From contig JAIQFS010000015.1 in assembly GCA_020073145.1 (NCBI GenBank), forward strand, positions 42,997 through 106,996: 64,000 nt of DNA, in the 5' to 3' direction. This stretch comes from Terriglobia bacterium (GTDB lineage Bacteria; Acidobacteriota; Terriglobia; Bryobacterales; Bryobacteraceae). The translations under genes and the position numbers were made by a program. Positions 17,062-26,151 of this stretch are shown one piece after another (position 1 is the first letter of the stretch; every line of letters begins with the position of its first letter). The notes below the pieces were generated by a model. That model worked only from the letters and a program-made list of their open reading frames with translations. It was not told where the DNA came from and ran no database searches.

Positions 17062-20000
17062 CTAGGCCCGCACGTCGCAACGCAGGCAGCGGGCAGCCTC
17101 CTCGATGGCGTCGGCCGTGGTTAGACCCTCGACCACCTCCTCCGAGCCGCGAACCCGGACGCTCACCGGCCTTTCGTGCCCGCGGCGCCGCGGCCCGCCG
17201 GCAGCCGGTGGCGGAGGCGTCTGGTCGTACTCGAACGCCTCCAGCAGCGCCGGGAAGCGGTCGCTGCCGGTCAGCCGCCGGTCCATGCTCCGCGCCGCCC
17301 TCTTTCCGTATGCCATGGCTTTGGTGACGTTGGACGCCCCGCTCACCACATCGCCGCCCGCGAAGACGTTGCTGCGGCTGGTCTCCAGCGTGAAGCGGTC
17401 GGCCACGATGGTCCCGGACGGGCTCAGCCCCAGCCCCGAGAGGCGGCCGAACTCCAGATCGACGCTCTCGCCGACGGCCAGGATCACGCTGTCGCAGTCG
17501 AATCGCGTAATCTCTCCCGTGGCCACCGGTTTCTGGCGGCCGGACTTGTCGAATTCACCCAGCCGCGTCTTCATGATTTCCAGGCCTTTGACATTCCCCC
17601 GCGGGTCGCCCACGATGCGGTGCGGGGCGGCCAGGAACAGAAACCGTACGCCCTCCCGCTCCGCCTCCGCCGTCTCTTCGGCGATCGCCGGCATGTCCTT
17701 GCGTTCGCGCCGGTAGACCACGGTCGTTTCGGCTCCCAGACGAACCGCCGTGCGCGCCGAGTCGATGGCGGCATTGCCGCCGCCGATCACCGCCACCCGC
17801 CGCCCCAGTGCTACCGGCTCGCCCCGCGCGATGGTTTCCAGAAACGGCACCGCGGCCCTCACGCCCTTCAGCTCGGCCCCGGCCACTGGGGCCGCGGCTT
17901 CCTGCCAGGTGCCGATCGAGAGAAACACCGCGTCGAATTGCCCCTCGATCTCATCCAAGCCGAGGTCCGCGCCCACCTTCTTCCCGCACTCGAATCGCAT
18001 GCCCACGCAGCGGATGCCCTCGATCTCCCGCGCCAGCACCGCTTTCGGCAGCCGGTACTCGGGCAGCGCGTACCGCAGCATCCCTCCCGGCTCCTGCCGG
18101 CTTTCAAATACCGTGACGTCGTGCCCGAGCAGCGCCAGGTAGAAGGCCGCGGTCAGCCCGGCGGGACCCGCCCCGGTGATCGCGATGCGCTGCCCGGTCG
18201 AAGCCAGCTTGCGGGCCTGGATCCGATCCATCACCGGCCCCCATTGCTCCGATCCCAACACCGAGTCCGCGATGAACCGGTGGACTTCCCGCATGTTCAC
18301 GGCCTCATCCACCGTCTGGCGGCGGCACCGGTCTTCGCACGGGTGCTGGCACACGCGCCCGGTGGAAGCCGGCAGGGGATTGTCGAGCAGTACCGAGATG
18401 AAGGCATCCTCCATGCGCCCTTCCTTCAACAATTGCAGGTACCTCGGCACGTTCATGTGCAGCGGGCAGCTGTTTTCGCACGGCGAGAGCGCCAGTTGCG
18501 TGCACACGCCGGCGTTGCACCGCCGCCCCAGGATGTGGTCTTCAAACTCGTGGCGGAAGTGCCGCATGGTGGTGAGCACCGGATTGGGCGCCGTCTGCCC
18601 CAGCCCGCACAATGACGTATCGCGGACCATGCGCCCCAGTTCGCCCAGCAGCTCCAGTTGCGCCAGCGAGCCGGTCCCTTCGGTGAAGCTGTTCAGGATA
18701 TCGAGCGCCTGATCGAGTCCCACGCGGCACGGCACGCATTTACCGCAGGATTCGGAATGTGTGAATTCGACGAAGTACCGGGCCACGTCGACCATGCAGT
18801 TGTCTTCGTCCATCACCACCATGCCGCCCGACCCCATGATCGATCCCAGTTGCGCCAGCGTTTCGTAATCTACCGGCGTATCGAACATCTCCTGCGGGAT
18901 GCAGCCTCCGGACGGCCCGCCGGTCTGCACGGACTTGATCGACTTGCCGCCGGCTCCGCCGCCGCCGATGTCGTAGACAAAGGTCTTGATCGGGGTGCCC
19001 AGCGGCATTTCCACCAGGCCGGTGTTCTGCACTTTGCCCACCAGCGAGAACACCTTGGTGCCCGCGCTCTTGGCGCTGCCGGTCTGGGTGAACCATCCCG
19101 CGCCCTTCACTACGATGGGTGCGATGTTGCACCAGGTCTCAACGTTATTGATATTGGTCGGCCGTCCCCACAGACCCCGCTGAGCCGGGAACGGCGGACG
19201 AGGCCGCGGGCGGCCCGCCAGCCCTTCAAGCGAGGCGATCAGCGCGGTCTCTTCGCCGCACACGAACGCTCCCGCCCCCTCCACCATCTCGATGTCGAAA
19301 TGGAAGCCCCGGCCCAGAACGTTGTCCCCCAGCAGGCCGTACTCCCGCGCCTGCTCGATGGCGTGCGTCAGCCGATGAACCGCCACCGGGTACTCGGCGC
19401 GGACATAGATAATGCCCAGGCTCGCCCCCATCACGAAGCCGCCGATAATCATGCCTTCCAACAGCGAGTGTGGGTCGCTCTCAATCTCGTTGCGGTTCAT
19501 GTATGCGCCGGGATCGCCTTCGTCCGCGTTGCAGATGATGTATTTGGCGTCGGCCGTGGCTTTGGCCAGATAATCCCACTTGATTCCCGTGCTGAAGCCG
19601 GCGCCGCCGCGGCCGCGCAGCCGCGCCGCTTTGATCTGCTCGATGACGCACGCAGGCTGGTTGTCGATCAGCACCTTATAGAGCGCCTGGTATCCGCCGA
19701 CCGCGACGTACTCTTCAATATCCTCCGGATCGATGAATCCGCAATTCCGCAGCACGATCTTCTTCTGCCCCGCGAAGAACGGCACTTCGTGCCAGGAGGG
19801 CAGTTCCGGATAGCCATGACCGTATTTGATCTGCGCGGTCAGGTGGTCCCACTCCTCCACCTTGCACCATGCCAGGTCCGGCGGAATCCGTCCGTCCAAG
19901 GCGTCCGCAAGGATGCGTTCCGCGTCTCCCTGCTGCACGCGGCGCAAGATCACCAGCGGGCTGCCGGGGATCCAGACGCCCACCAGCGGCTCCTCCGAAC

Positions 20001-20202
20001 ACGGCCCGAAGCACCCCACGCTGGCCAGGAGGCCGCCCGCCCGGTCGTTCGCCTCCGCCAGCGCGTGATACACGCCTTCGGCGCCGTTGCCGCGCCCGCA
20101 CGTCCCCATCCCCACCGTCACGCGCGGCACGTCCGGCAGCAGTTTCGCCAGCCCGGCTTCGCGCACCGCGTTGAACGTGCTGATGTCTTCCATGCGGCTC
20201 AT
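17062..20202 (-). CDS. hoxF: HoxF-type NADH diaphorase fused to a GltD/NfnB-like module
   Basis: A 1046-aa fusion. Residues 1-100 are a thioredoxin-like [2Fe-2S] domain (GMGTCGRGNGA, GCFGPC) with the three-Cys pattern of HndC/HydB rather than NuoE. Residues 110-560 are the NuoF/HoxF part: RGRGGAGFSTGIKW for NADH, FMN and SLBB regions, and SCGKCVPCR plus a later Cys for [4Fe-4S]. Residues 565-650 are a GltD-type [4Fe-4S] domain (NSCPLHMNVPRYLQLL, GRVCQHPCEDRCRR). Residues 670-980 form a two-dinucleotide-domain flavoprotein with FAD loop ITGAGPAGLTAAFYLALLG and NAD(P)H loop AVIGGGNAAIDSART, and the FAD closure NVFAGGDVVSGASNV. The end carries CLRC. Ordinary HoxF is about 540-600 aa. ATG 20202 overlaps the hoxE stop. 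The extra module may add NADPH or a second flavin to the electron path. Confidence 0.93.
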   Translation of the reverse strand: MSRMEDISTFNAVREAGLAKLLPDVPRVTVGMGTCGRGNGAEGVYHALAEANDRAGGLLASVGCFGPCSEEPLVGVWIPGSPLVILRRVQQGDAERILADALDGRIPPDLAWCKVEEWDHLTAQIKYGHGYPELPSWHEVPFFAGQKKIVLRNCGFIDPEDIEEYVAVGGYQALYKVLIDNQPACVIEQIKAARLRGRGGAGFSTGIKWDYLAKATADAKYIICNADEGDPGAYMNRNEIESDPHSLLEGMIIGGFVMGASLGIIYVRAEYPVAVHRLTHAIEQAREYGLLGDNVLGRGFHFDIEMVEGAGAFVCGEETALIASLEGLAGRPRPRPPFPAQRGLWGRPTNINNVETWCNIAPIVVKGAGWFTQTGSAKSAGTKVFSLVGKVQNTGLVEMPLGTPIKTFVYDIGGGGAGGKSIKSVQTGGPSGGCIPQEMFDTPVDYETLAQLGSIMGSGGMVVMDEDNCMVDVARYFVEFTHSESCGKCVPCRVGLDQALDILNSFTEGTGSLAQLELLGELGRMVRDTSLCGLGQTAPNPVLTTMRHFRHEFEDHILGRRCNAGVCTQLALSPCENSCPLHMNVPRYLQLLKEGRMEDAFISVLLDNPLPASTGRVCQHPCEDRCRRQTVDEAVNMREVHRFIADSVLGSEQWGPVMDRIQARKLASTGQRIAITGAGPAGLTAAFYLALLGHDVTVFESRQEPGGMLRYALPEYRLPKAVLAREIEGIRCVGMRFECGKKVGADLGLDEIEGQFDAVFLSIGTWQEAAAPVAGAELKGVRAAVPFLETIARGEPVALGRRVAVIGGGNAAIDSARTAVRLGAETTVVYRRERKDMPAIAEETAEAEREGVRFLFLAAPHRIVGDPRGNVKGLEIMKTRLGEFDKSGRQKPVATGEITRFDCDSVILAVGESVDLEFGRLSGLGLSPSGTIVADRFTLETSRSNVFAGGDVVSGASNVTKAMAYGKRAARSMDRRLTGSDRFPALLEAFEYDQTPPPPAAGGPRRRGHERPVSVRVRGSEEVVEGLTTADAIEEAARCLRCDVRA

Positions 20203-20729
20203 TGCGATTCCTTCCCGGCCAGCGCCTGCACTTCGCGCTTGAGTACTCCTTCGTTCATGTGGCCGCAGATCCGGTGGTCTACTTCCACCACTGGCGCCAG
20301 CGCGCACTGTCCGAAACACGCCACGGTTCGAATGGTGAACCGTCCGTTGGGCGTGGTTAGCGTCAGCTTATCCGCGTGGGCACCGTCTTCGTCCAGTCCC
20401 AGCTCCAGCCGCAGGCTCTCCAACAGGCTCCGCGAGCCTCGCGTGTGGCACGCCGTGCCGCGGCAGATGGCGATGGTGTGGTCGCCTTGCGGCTCGCGGT
20501 TGAATAGCGCATAGAACGTGACCACGCTGAAGATCTGCGAAAGGGACGTGCCGGTCTTTTCGGCGACGTAGCGAATGGTGTCGAGGCAGAGGTATTTACG
20601 GGGTTGGTGCTCCTGAACTTCCTCCAGGATTCCCAACAGCGCACCCGGGCGGGCACTGCGGCGGGCAATCACCTGATCGATGAAGGCCCGCTCCCCCGCG
20701 TCGGGCCGGAGGCCGTCCGTGGTGGGCAT
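20199..20729 (-). CDS. hoxE: Hydrogenase diaphorase [2Fe-2S] subunit
   Basis: A 176-aa NuoE-like protein. A helical N-terminus (LLGILEEVQEHQPRKYL, VAEKTGTSLSQIFSVVTFYA) precedes a thioredoxin-like fold. The cluster ligands are CRGTACH and CFGQC. It is the first gene of the hox operon and overlaps hoxF by 4 bases. Its presence marks a five-subunit HoxEFUYH enzyme. HoxF also has its own thioredoxin-like domain, so the complex has two such [2Fe-2S] domains. It starts with ATG 20729 preceded by AAGGA. The 103-base gap to the divergent RRM gene must hold both promoters. Confidence 0.95.
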   Translation of the reverse strand: MPTTDGLRPDAGERAFIDQVIARRSARPGALLGILEEVQEHQPRKYLCLDTIRYVAEKTGTSLSQIFSVVTFYALFNREPQGDHTIAICRGTACHTRGSRSLLESLRLELGLDEDGAHADKLTLTTPNGRFTIRTVACFGQCALAPVVEVDHRICGHMNEGVLKREVQALAGKESQ

Positions 20730-20832
20730 CGGGTGTCCTTACTAAGCCTCACCCTAGCACCTTTCACCCCATCCCGCTGGAACCGCCCAAAAACGGTAGT
20801 AAGATATATGAAAGTAAGAAAGGCGATAGCGC

Positions 20833-21129
20833 ATGAAAAAGATTTTCGTCGGCAACCTCAGTTATTCAGCAACCGAAGTGGCCCTCCGTTCGATGTTCGA
20901 AGCGTATGGTGCCGTCGAGAGCGTCCACATTGTGACCGACCGCGATTCCGGGCAACCCCGGGGGTTCGGGTTCGTCGAGATGACCAATGATGCGGAAGCC
21001 GCCAATGCCATCAATGGCCTGAATGGCAAGGATCTGGAAGGCCGCACCTTGAACATCAATGAAGCCCGTCCCAAGACCGACCGCCCCGGCGGCGGCGGTG
21101 GCGGTGGCTACGGACGAAAGCGCTGGTAA
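20833..21129 (+). CDS. RRM-type RNA-binding protein
   Basis: A 98-aa single RNA recognition motif protein with RNP2 (KIFVGNLSYS) and RNP1 (PRGFGFVEM) in the right spacing, then a Gly-rich tail (GGGGGGGYGRKRW). Bacterial glycine-rich RRM proteins of this kind are usually cold- or stress-induced RNA chaperones. It is transcribed divergently from hoxE. The GATAGCGC before the ATG is a poor ribosome binding site, so control at the RNA level is possible. No terminator beyond weak hairpins is seen in 21130-21313. Confidence 0.93.
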   Translation: MKKIFVGNLSYSATEVALRSMFEAYGAVESVHIVTDRDSGQPRGFGFVEMTNDAEAANAINGLNGKDLEGRTLNINEARPKTDRPGGGGGGGYGRKRW

Positions 21130-21313
21130 CGGTCGGCCCCGCCCCTCACCTGGCGCCAGCAAGCGGCGCTGGGAGGAGGTCGGGGAATGATGGGCCGGCC
21201 TTCCTGATTGAGGAAAGCTGGCCATGGAATCCCTTTTCTCCCGTGGTTGCCGTCCGTGCCAAGGCATTGCAACGCCTGAGATCCTCAGCGAATCGCGGCC
21301 CTGCGCAGCCGGC

Positions 21314-22588
21314 TTATCCGTGCGTGGGATTAGGCACCGAAGTTCGGAGCCGGAGACCCGGCGTGGCCAGCGCCTCCAGCAGTTGTTCGTGGATTTCGGG
21401 GCCGAGCAAATAGACAACCTTCCCCTCTCCTTCCGCCGTTGTGGCCAACGCCTTGGACACCAGGAGGCAGCACACCTGCAGCTCGCCGGGAGTCAGGCTG
21501 TCGGCCTCCACGCGCGTGCTTCCGCTCGGATCGCCGCGCAGTTTCCGCAGGAAATCTCGCACGAAGAGTTGTTCGTCCCGCGAGTCCAGGGCCGCTCCGG
21601 CCGCCAGCCACCGTTGCTCGGCGCTGCCGAAGAAATACGGGCCGGACGCGTAAGCCAGCAGAAACACCACAATGTCGATGAAGGCCGCCAATGCAAGCGA
21701 GAATCCGTGGCGGAACGTGGGGGCCGCGAACAGCTCCTGGAACGCTACCAGAAGGTCCTCCTGCCCGCTCGCCGTCCGGTCCACGTAGTCGGCGTAGTTG
21801 GGAAGGGAGGGCCGATCGAGACGAGCCGCGTGCAGCGAATCTTCCACATCGTTCCAGGGGAGGGCATCGTAGACTTGGCGAAAGTCCCGGAGTTGCTGAT
21901 CGGTGGGATCGAGCGGCTTGAGCCCGCGGCGAAACTCGGCCAGCCCGCGCTGCCCGTCCTCCAAGCGCGCCAGCGACTGGCGGGCTAGCTTGTCATAACG
22001 GTCAAACGCGGTGTAGCGGAGCCCTTCCCCGGAGCCCTCCCGGTAGTTGGCTGAATAGGTGCGCGCTTCCCGCGCCACCGCCTCGCGGATCCGGGCCAGG
22101 TAAGGGTCGGGATCTTCAGCCCGCGAAATGTACCCGTTCGCCTTCTCCGCGGCGGTCATCTCGTCGAGCGCCGTGACGTGCTTCTGCCCCTCGGCGATGG
22201 CCGATGCTAGGATCTGGCTGGTGCGGTCGGCCGTGTCGTTGATCTGGTCGTAGAGCTTCCGTTCCACCTGCATGGGCCGTTCGCGGGCCGAGAACCAGCT
22301 GAACAGGCTCACGTAGGAAAATGAAATGGATACCACGGCGGTGATCGCGTAAACGCCAATCAGCAGGCCGCGTTTGGATTTGGTGAAGCCGATCAGCCAG
22401 GCCACGAAGACCAGGGCCGCCTGGATGCCGAGCGACGCCAGCAGCGAAAACCAGGTCGACAGATAGAGCGCCATGCCCTGCTGGGTGGTGTACCAGGAGA
22501 CCACGGATAGCAGGCAGCTGGCGACGAACAGAGACTTGACCATCGGCCGGGTGACACTGGCCGACAACGCCAACCTTCCGAACTCCAT
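21314..22588 (-). CDS. Membrane protein with long helical domain, function unknown
   Basis: A 424-aa protein. Residues about 17-95 hold three hydrophobic helices (VKSLFVASCLLSVVSWYTT, LGIQAALVFVAWLIGF, LLIGVYAITAVVSISFSY). A ~190-residue charged, probably coiled region follows (QVERKLYDQINDTADRTSQ onward). A further helix (ALAAFIDIVVFLLAYASGPYF) sits at about 320 and a cytoplasmic C-terminal domain ends the protein. The layout resembles a signalling or scaffold membrane protein, but no catalytic motif is visible. I choose ATG 22588; the open frame continues to 22735 but would overlap the promoter of the divergent LOG gene. Weak ribosome binding site. Confidence 0.7.
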   Translation of the reverse strand: MEFGRLALSASVTRPMVKSLFVASCLLSVVSWYTTQQGMALYLSTWFSLLASLGIQAALVFVAWLIGFTKSKRGLLIGVYAITAVVSISFSYVSLFSWFSARERPMQVERKLYDQINDTADRTSQILASAIAEGQKHVTALDEMTAAEKANGYISRAEDPDPYLARIREAVAREARTYSANYREGSGEGLRYTAFDRYDKLARQSLARLEDGQRGLAEFRRGLKPLDPTDQQLRDFRQVYDALPWNDVEDSLHAARLDRPSLPNYADYVDRTASGQEDLLVAFQELFAAPTFRHGFSLALAAFIDIVVFLLAYASGPYFFGSAEQRWLAAGAALDSRDEQLFVRDFLRKLRGDPSGSTRVEADSLTPGELQVCCLLVSKALATTAEGEGKVVYLLGPEIHEQLLEALATPGLRLRTSVPNPTHG

Positions 22589-22757
22589 AATCAGAAAACG
22601 GAGAGGCGGGCGAGAAAGTTCCTCCGGGGAGCGGCCTTCCGATTGTTCGTGACAGGGGCCGGAGATGGAATGGTGAAGAATCGTACATGGCGTCGTACTT
22701 CCCCGCCAGAGCACCCGCAATCGCCACACCGTCACCGCACCGGATATATTCTGGAGA

Positions 22758-23342
22758 ATGGCCCAACGCTTCTGCGTGTTCTGCGGTTCCAGTCCCGGAT
22801 CGCGTCCCAGCTACGCCTGGGCAGCGGCATCTTTGGCGCGGTGCCTGGTGGCCAACGGGATTTCGATTGTCTACGGCGGCAGCCACGCGGGGCTGATGGG
22901 CATACTCGCCGACTCTGCCCTCGAAGCCGGCGGAGAAGTCATTGGCGTCATCCCGCGATCGCTGGCAGGCAAGGAACTCGCGCACCCGCGGCTCTCCGAC
23001 CTGAAGGTAGTAGATTCCATGCACGAGCGCAAAGCGCTGATGGCCGACCTGTCCGACGCGTTTATCGCGATGCCCGGCGGATATGGCACGTTCGAAGAGT
23101 TCTGCGAGGTCCTGACCTGGACGCAGTTGGGCCTGCAGCGCAAGCCTTGCGGCATTCTGAATGTGGATGGCTACTACGATCCGCTGCTGCAGCTCTTTGA
23201 CCGCGCCGTCACCGATCGATTCCTCAAGCCGGTGCATCGCCAAATGGTCATCGCCGACGCCAGCGCCGAAGCGCTGGTGGCGCGCCTGCTGGCGTGCGAG
23301 GTGCCTGCCGTCGAGAAGTGGCTCGGCCGCACGCAAGCTTGA
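22758..23342 (+). CDS. LOG-family (TIGR00730) nucleotide phosphoribohydrolase
   Basis: A 194-aa Rossmann protein with the LOG signature: FCGSSPGSRPSYAWAAASL, VYGGSHAGLMGILADSAL, and the catalytic PGGYGTFEEF motif, with an upstream KALMADLSDA. Members hydrolyse the N-glycosidic bond of nucleoside 5'-monophosphates, including cytokinin nucleotides; in bacteria the physiological substrate is often AMP-like. Single-gene unit between divergent neighbours; the next gene starts 24 bases later on the same strand. Confidence 0.9.
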   Translation: MAQRFCVFCGSSPGSRPSYAWAAASLARCLVANGISIVYGGSHAGLMGILADSALEAGGEVIGVIPRSLAGKELAHPRLSDLKVVDSMHERKALMADLSDAFIAMPGGYGTFEEFCEVLTWTQLGLQRKPCGILNVDGYYDPLLQLFDRAVTDRFLKPVHRQMVIADASAEALVARLLACEVPAVEKWLGRTQA

Positions 23343-23366
23343 CGCCGCGTAGAGTACGCTAGATTC

Positions 23367-25553
23367 ATGAACCGCTCTCTGACAAGCGCACCGTGGGTGG
23401 TGGCTCTCGCGCTCGCTTCGTTGCTGCTGCTCGCCCTCGTACCCGTGCGGGCGCAGCGGCAGCAATCGCAGGCTCCGCGGGGTCCGTGGATGGACCAGAG
23501 CCTGCTGCCCGACCAGCGCGCCGACCTCGTTATCGCGCAAATGACCCTCGATGAAAAGATTTCTCTAGTCCACGGCGCCGGCGGTTTCGGGGAATCTGGT
23601 CCGCGCTCCAATGGCGGGGCGGGGATGATCTCCGGGGTTCCGCGCCTCGGCCTGCCGGATGTCCAGTTGGCCGATTCGGCCGTGGGTGTACGGGCTGCCG
23701 CCGAGCGCGGCCGCTACGCCACACTGCTGCCCTCGACTCTGGCCGAGGCGGCCACCTGGGACCTGAACCTGGCGCGCGAGTACGGCGCCCTGATCGGCCG
23801 CGAGTTGCGCGATCAGCAATATAACGCTACGCTCGGCGGCGGCGTCGACCTCATGCGCGAGCCGCGCAACGGCCGCAATTTCGAGTATCACGGAGAAGAC
23901 CCCATCCTCGCCGGAAAGATGGTGGCGCAGTTGATCCAAGGCCTGCGGGAGCAGAAGGTCATCGCCGACACCAAGCACTACGCGTTCAATGATCAGGAGA
24001 CCGGCCGCAATATCGGCAACGTCAAGCTCGGCCGTCGCGTCATGCGCGAGACCGACCTGCTGGCCTTCGAAATCGCCGTCACCGAAGGCCAGCCGGGCAT
24101 GGTCATGTGCTCGTACAACAAGGTGAACAGCGACTGGGCCTGTGAGAACAGCTACCTGCTGAATGACGTGCTCAAGAAGACCTGGGGGTTCAAAGGCTTC
24201 GTGCTTTCAGATTGGGGCGGGACGCACAGCGCCGCCAAAGCCGCTCTGGCCGGCCTCGATAACGAAGAGCCCGGCAGCCGGTTTTTTGGCGATGAGCTCA
24301 AGAAAGCGGTGGAGAGCGGCGTCGTCCCTATGGTGCGGCTCAACGATATGGTGCATCGCATCGTGCGCTCCGAGTTTGCCTCCGGCATTGTGGACGATCC
24401 GCCCAAAGGCCGTGTGGTCGATCCGTTTCGCGGCGCCGAGACCGCGCAGACCATCGCCGAGAATGCTTCGGTGTTGCTGAAGAACGCCAACAACCAGCTT
24501 CCCCTGCGCGCTACCGCCGTCAAATCCATCGCGGTGATCGGGGCGCATGCCGATACCAGCGTGCTTTCGGGCGGCGGCTCGGCGCAGGTGGATCCTCCGG
24601 GCGGAGGGCCGAGCCAGTTCGGTGGCCCGCCGGTGTGGTTCCCGTCGTCGCCGCTCAAAGCCATCCGCGCCCAGGCGCCCGCGGCGAAGGTGGAATTCAG
24701 CGATGGCGCCGACCCGGCCACTGCGGCCTCGCTGGCCAAGGCTTCGGAGGTCGCCATCGTGTTCGTCAATCAGCCCACCAGCGAAGGGGGCGATTTGCCG
24801 ACCCTCACGCTGCCGGACCGCCAGGACCAACTGGTAACCGCCGTTGCCGCCGCTAATCCGCGCACCATTGTGGTCCTCGAGACCGGCGGACCGGCTGCGA
24901 TGCCGTGGATCGGGCAGGTCAGCGCCGCCATCGAGATCTGGTACCCGGGCATTCGCGGCGCCGAAGCACTGGCCCGCATCCTGTTCGGCGGCGTCAATCC
25001 GTCTGCCAAGCTGCCGGTCACGTTCGCCAAGTCCGATGCCGATCTGCCGCATCCCAAGGTTCCAGGAATCGACTTGCTCCCGCCGCCCGGCGCCGGACGC
25101 GGCGTGCGCGGCCGCATGCCCGATTTCAACATCGACTACACCGAGGGGTTGAAGGTGGGCTACAAGTGGTTCGACGCCGAAAACAAGGAGCCGCTGTTCG
25201 CCTTCGGCTACGGCCTCTCCTATACCACGTTCGCCTACTCCGGCTTGCGCGCCGCCATGGACAGCGTCTCGTTCACGGTCCGCAACACCGGACGCCGCGC
25301 CGGCGCCGAGATCGCGCAGGTCTACGTGGGCCTGCCGCCAGCCGCGAATGAGCCGCCCAAACGCCTCGTCGCGTGGGAAAAGGTCTCGCTCGACCCCGGC
25401 CAATCCAAGACCGTCACCTTGCGGCTGGAGCCGAAGTTCCTCTCGATCTTCAATGAACAGACGGACGATTGGGAATTGCCCGCCGGCGCCTATACGTTTT
25501 CCGTCGGCGGCTCATCCCGCCAGACGCCGCTGAGCGCTGCCGTGAACCACTGA
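23367..25553 (+). CDS. Secreted glycoside hydrolase family 3 beta-glucosidase
   Basis: A 728-aa enzyme with a signal peptide (WVVALALASLLLLALVPVRA). It has the GH3 N-terminal TIM barrel (about 45-350), including KHYAFNDQETGR and the nucleophile Asp in GFVLSDWGGTHSA. It also has a GH3 C-terminal alpha/beta domain (about 375-600) and a fibronectin-III-like domain (about 630-720, AEIAQVYVGLPP). This is the normal layout of bacterial beta-glucosidases/xylosidases that trim oligosaccharides in the periplasm. No transporter or regulator is adjacent. Confidence 0.94.
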   Translation: MNRSLTSAPWVVALALASLLLLALVPVRAQRQQSQAPRGPWMDQSLLPDQRADLVIAQMTLDEKISLVHGAGGFGESGPRSNGGAGMISGVPRLGLPDVQLADSAVGVRAAAERGRYATLLPSTLAEAATWDLNLAREYGALIGRELRDQQYNATLGGGVDLMREPRNGRNFEYHGEDPILAGKMVAQLIQGLREQKVIADTKHYAFNDQETGRNIGNVKLGRRVMRETDLLAFEIAVTEGQPGMVMCSYNKVNSDWACENSYLLNDVLKKTWGFKGFVLSDWGGTHSAAKAALAGLDNEEPGSRFFGDELKKAVESGVVPMVRLNDMVHRIVRSEFASGIVDDPPKGRVVDPFRGAETAQTIAENASVLLKNANNQLPLRATAVKSIAVIGAHADTSVLSGGGSAQVDPPGGGPSQFGGPPVWFPSSPLKAIRAQAPAAKVEFSDGADPATAASLAKASEVAIVFVNQPTSEGGDLPTLTLPDRQDQLVTAVAAANPRTIVVLETGGPAAMPWIGQVSAAIEIWYPGIRGAEALARILFGGVNPSAKLPVTFAKSDADLPHPKVPGIDLLPPPGAGRGVRGRMPDFNIDYTEGLKVGYKWFDAENKEPLFAFGYGLSYTTFAYSGLRAAMDSVSFTVRNTGRRAGAEIAQVYVGLPPAANEPPKRLVAWEKVSLDPGQSKTVTLRLEPKFLSIFNEQTDDWELPAGAYTFSVGGSSRQTPLSAAVNH

Positions 25554-25564
25554 GTGCGGACTGT

Positions 25565-25972
25565 CTATTGCGTCGGCCCGCCGTCCTGAGACGACCCGGC
25601 GAAGACCTTTCGCCCGTCCGCCAGTGTGATTTGTCGCGCGTTCGCCAGCGGAGTGCCATCTTTCGAGCGGTATGCGTTCACCGTGACCACGTCCCCGGGC
25701 TTCAGCGATGTTCTCGTCCAGCCTTGCCGCATCAGGGCGTTGGGGCTCCCGAGTTCGAAATCCCAACAGGTCACCTTCCCGGCGTCGTCCTTCACGTCCA
25801 CCAGAAAGTGGGCGTGCGGGTTCATCCACTCGACTTTCGTCACGGTTCCGGTCAGAGTGATGGGCTTGGTGGAATCGAACTCCGCTGCAAACGAGTGGTG
25901 GGCCAAGGCGGGACCGCCGCACAGCACCACCCCGGCTCCGGCTGCAAGGACGCAAAGAAGGTTCGCTCTCAT
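25565..25972 (-). CDS. DUF6152-like periplasmic protein
   Basis: A 135-aa protein with a signal peptide (LLCVLAAGAGVVLCGGPALA) directly followed by HHSFAAEFD, the conserved opening of DUF6152-type proteins. It then has an OB-like beta domain (TLTGTVTKVEWMNPHAHFLV, GDVVTVNAYRSKDG). The paired histidines may bind metal. ATG 25972 has GGAGG 6 bases upstream; an upstream frame start at 26068 is not supported. It is convergent with the GH3 gene. Function unknown; common in Acidobacteria and Proteobacteria. Confidence 0.78.
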   Translation of the reverse strand: MRANLLCVLAAGAGVVLCGGPALAHHSFAAEFDSTKPITLTGTVTKVEWMNPHAHFLVDVKDDAGKVTCWDFELGSPNALMRQGWTRTSLKPGDVVTVNAYRSKDGTPLANARQITLADGRKVFAGSSQDGGPTQ

Positions 25973-26151
25973 GGAAAGCCTCCAATGGCCCGTGCAGTCG
26001 CACGTTTGCGGCCAAGACCCGCCGAGACCGAACAGGTCCCCGAACCCTCGATTCAGAAGCCTCGGCACCCTGTTGTAGATTTTTGCAGCACCACTCAGGC
26101 AGCGAACCTGCGCAAAATCGCGCTACGAATCGGGGACCTGCCCCAACCCTC

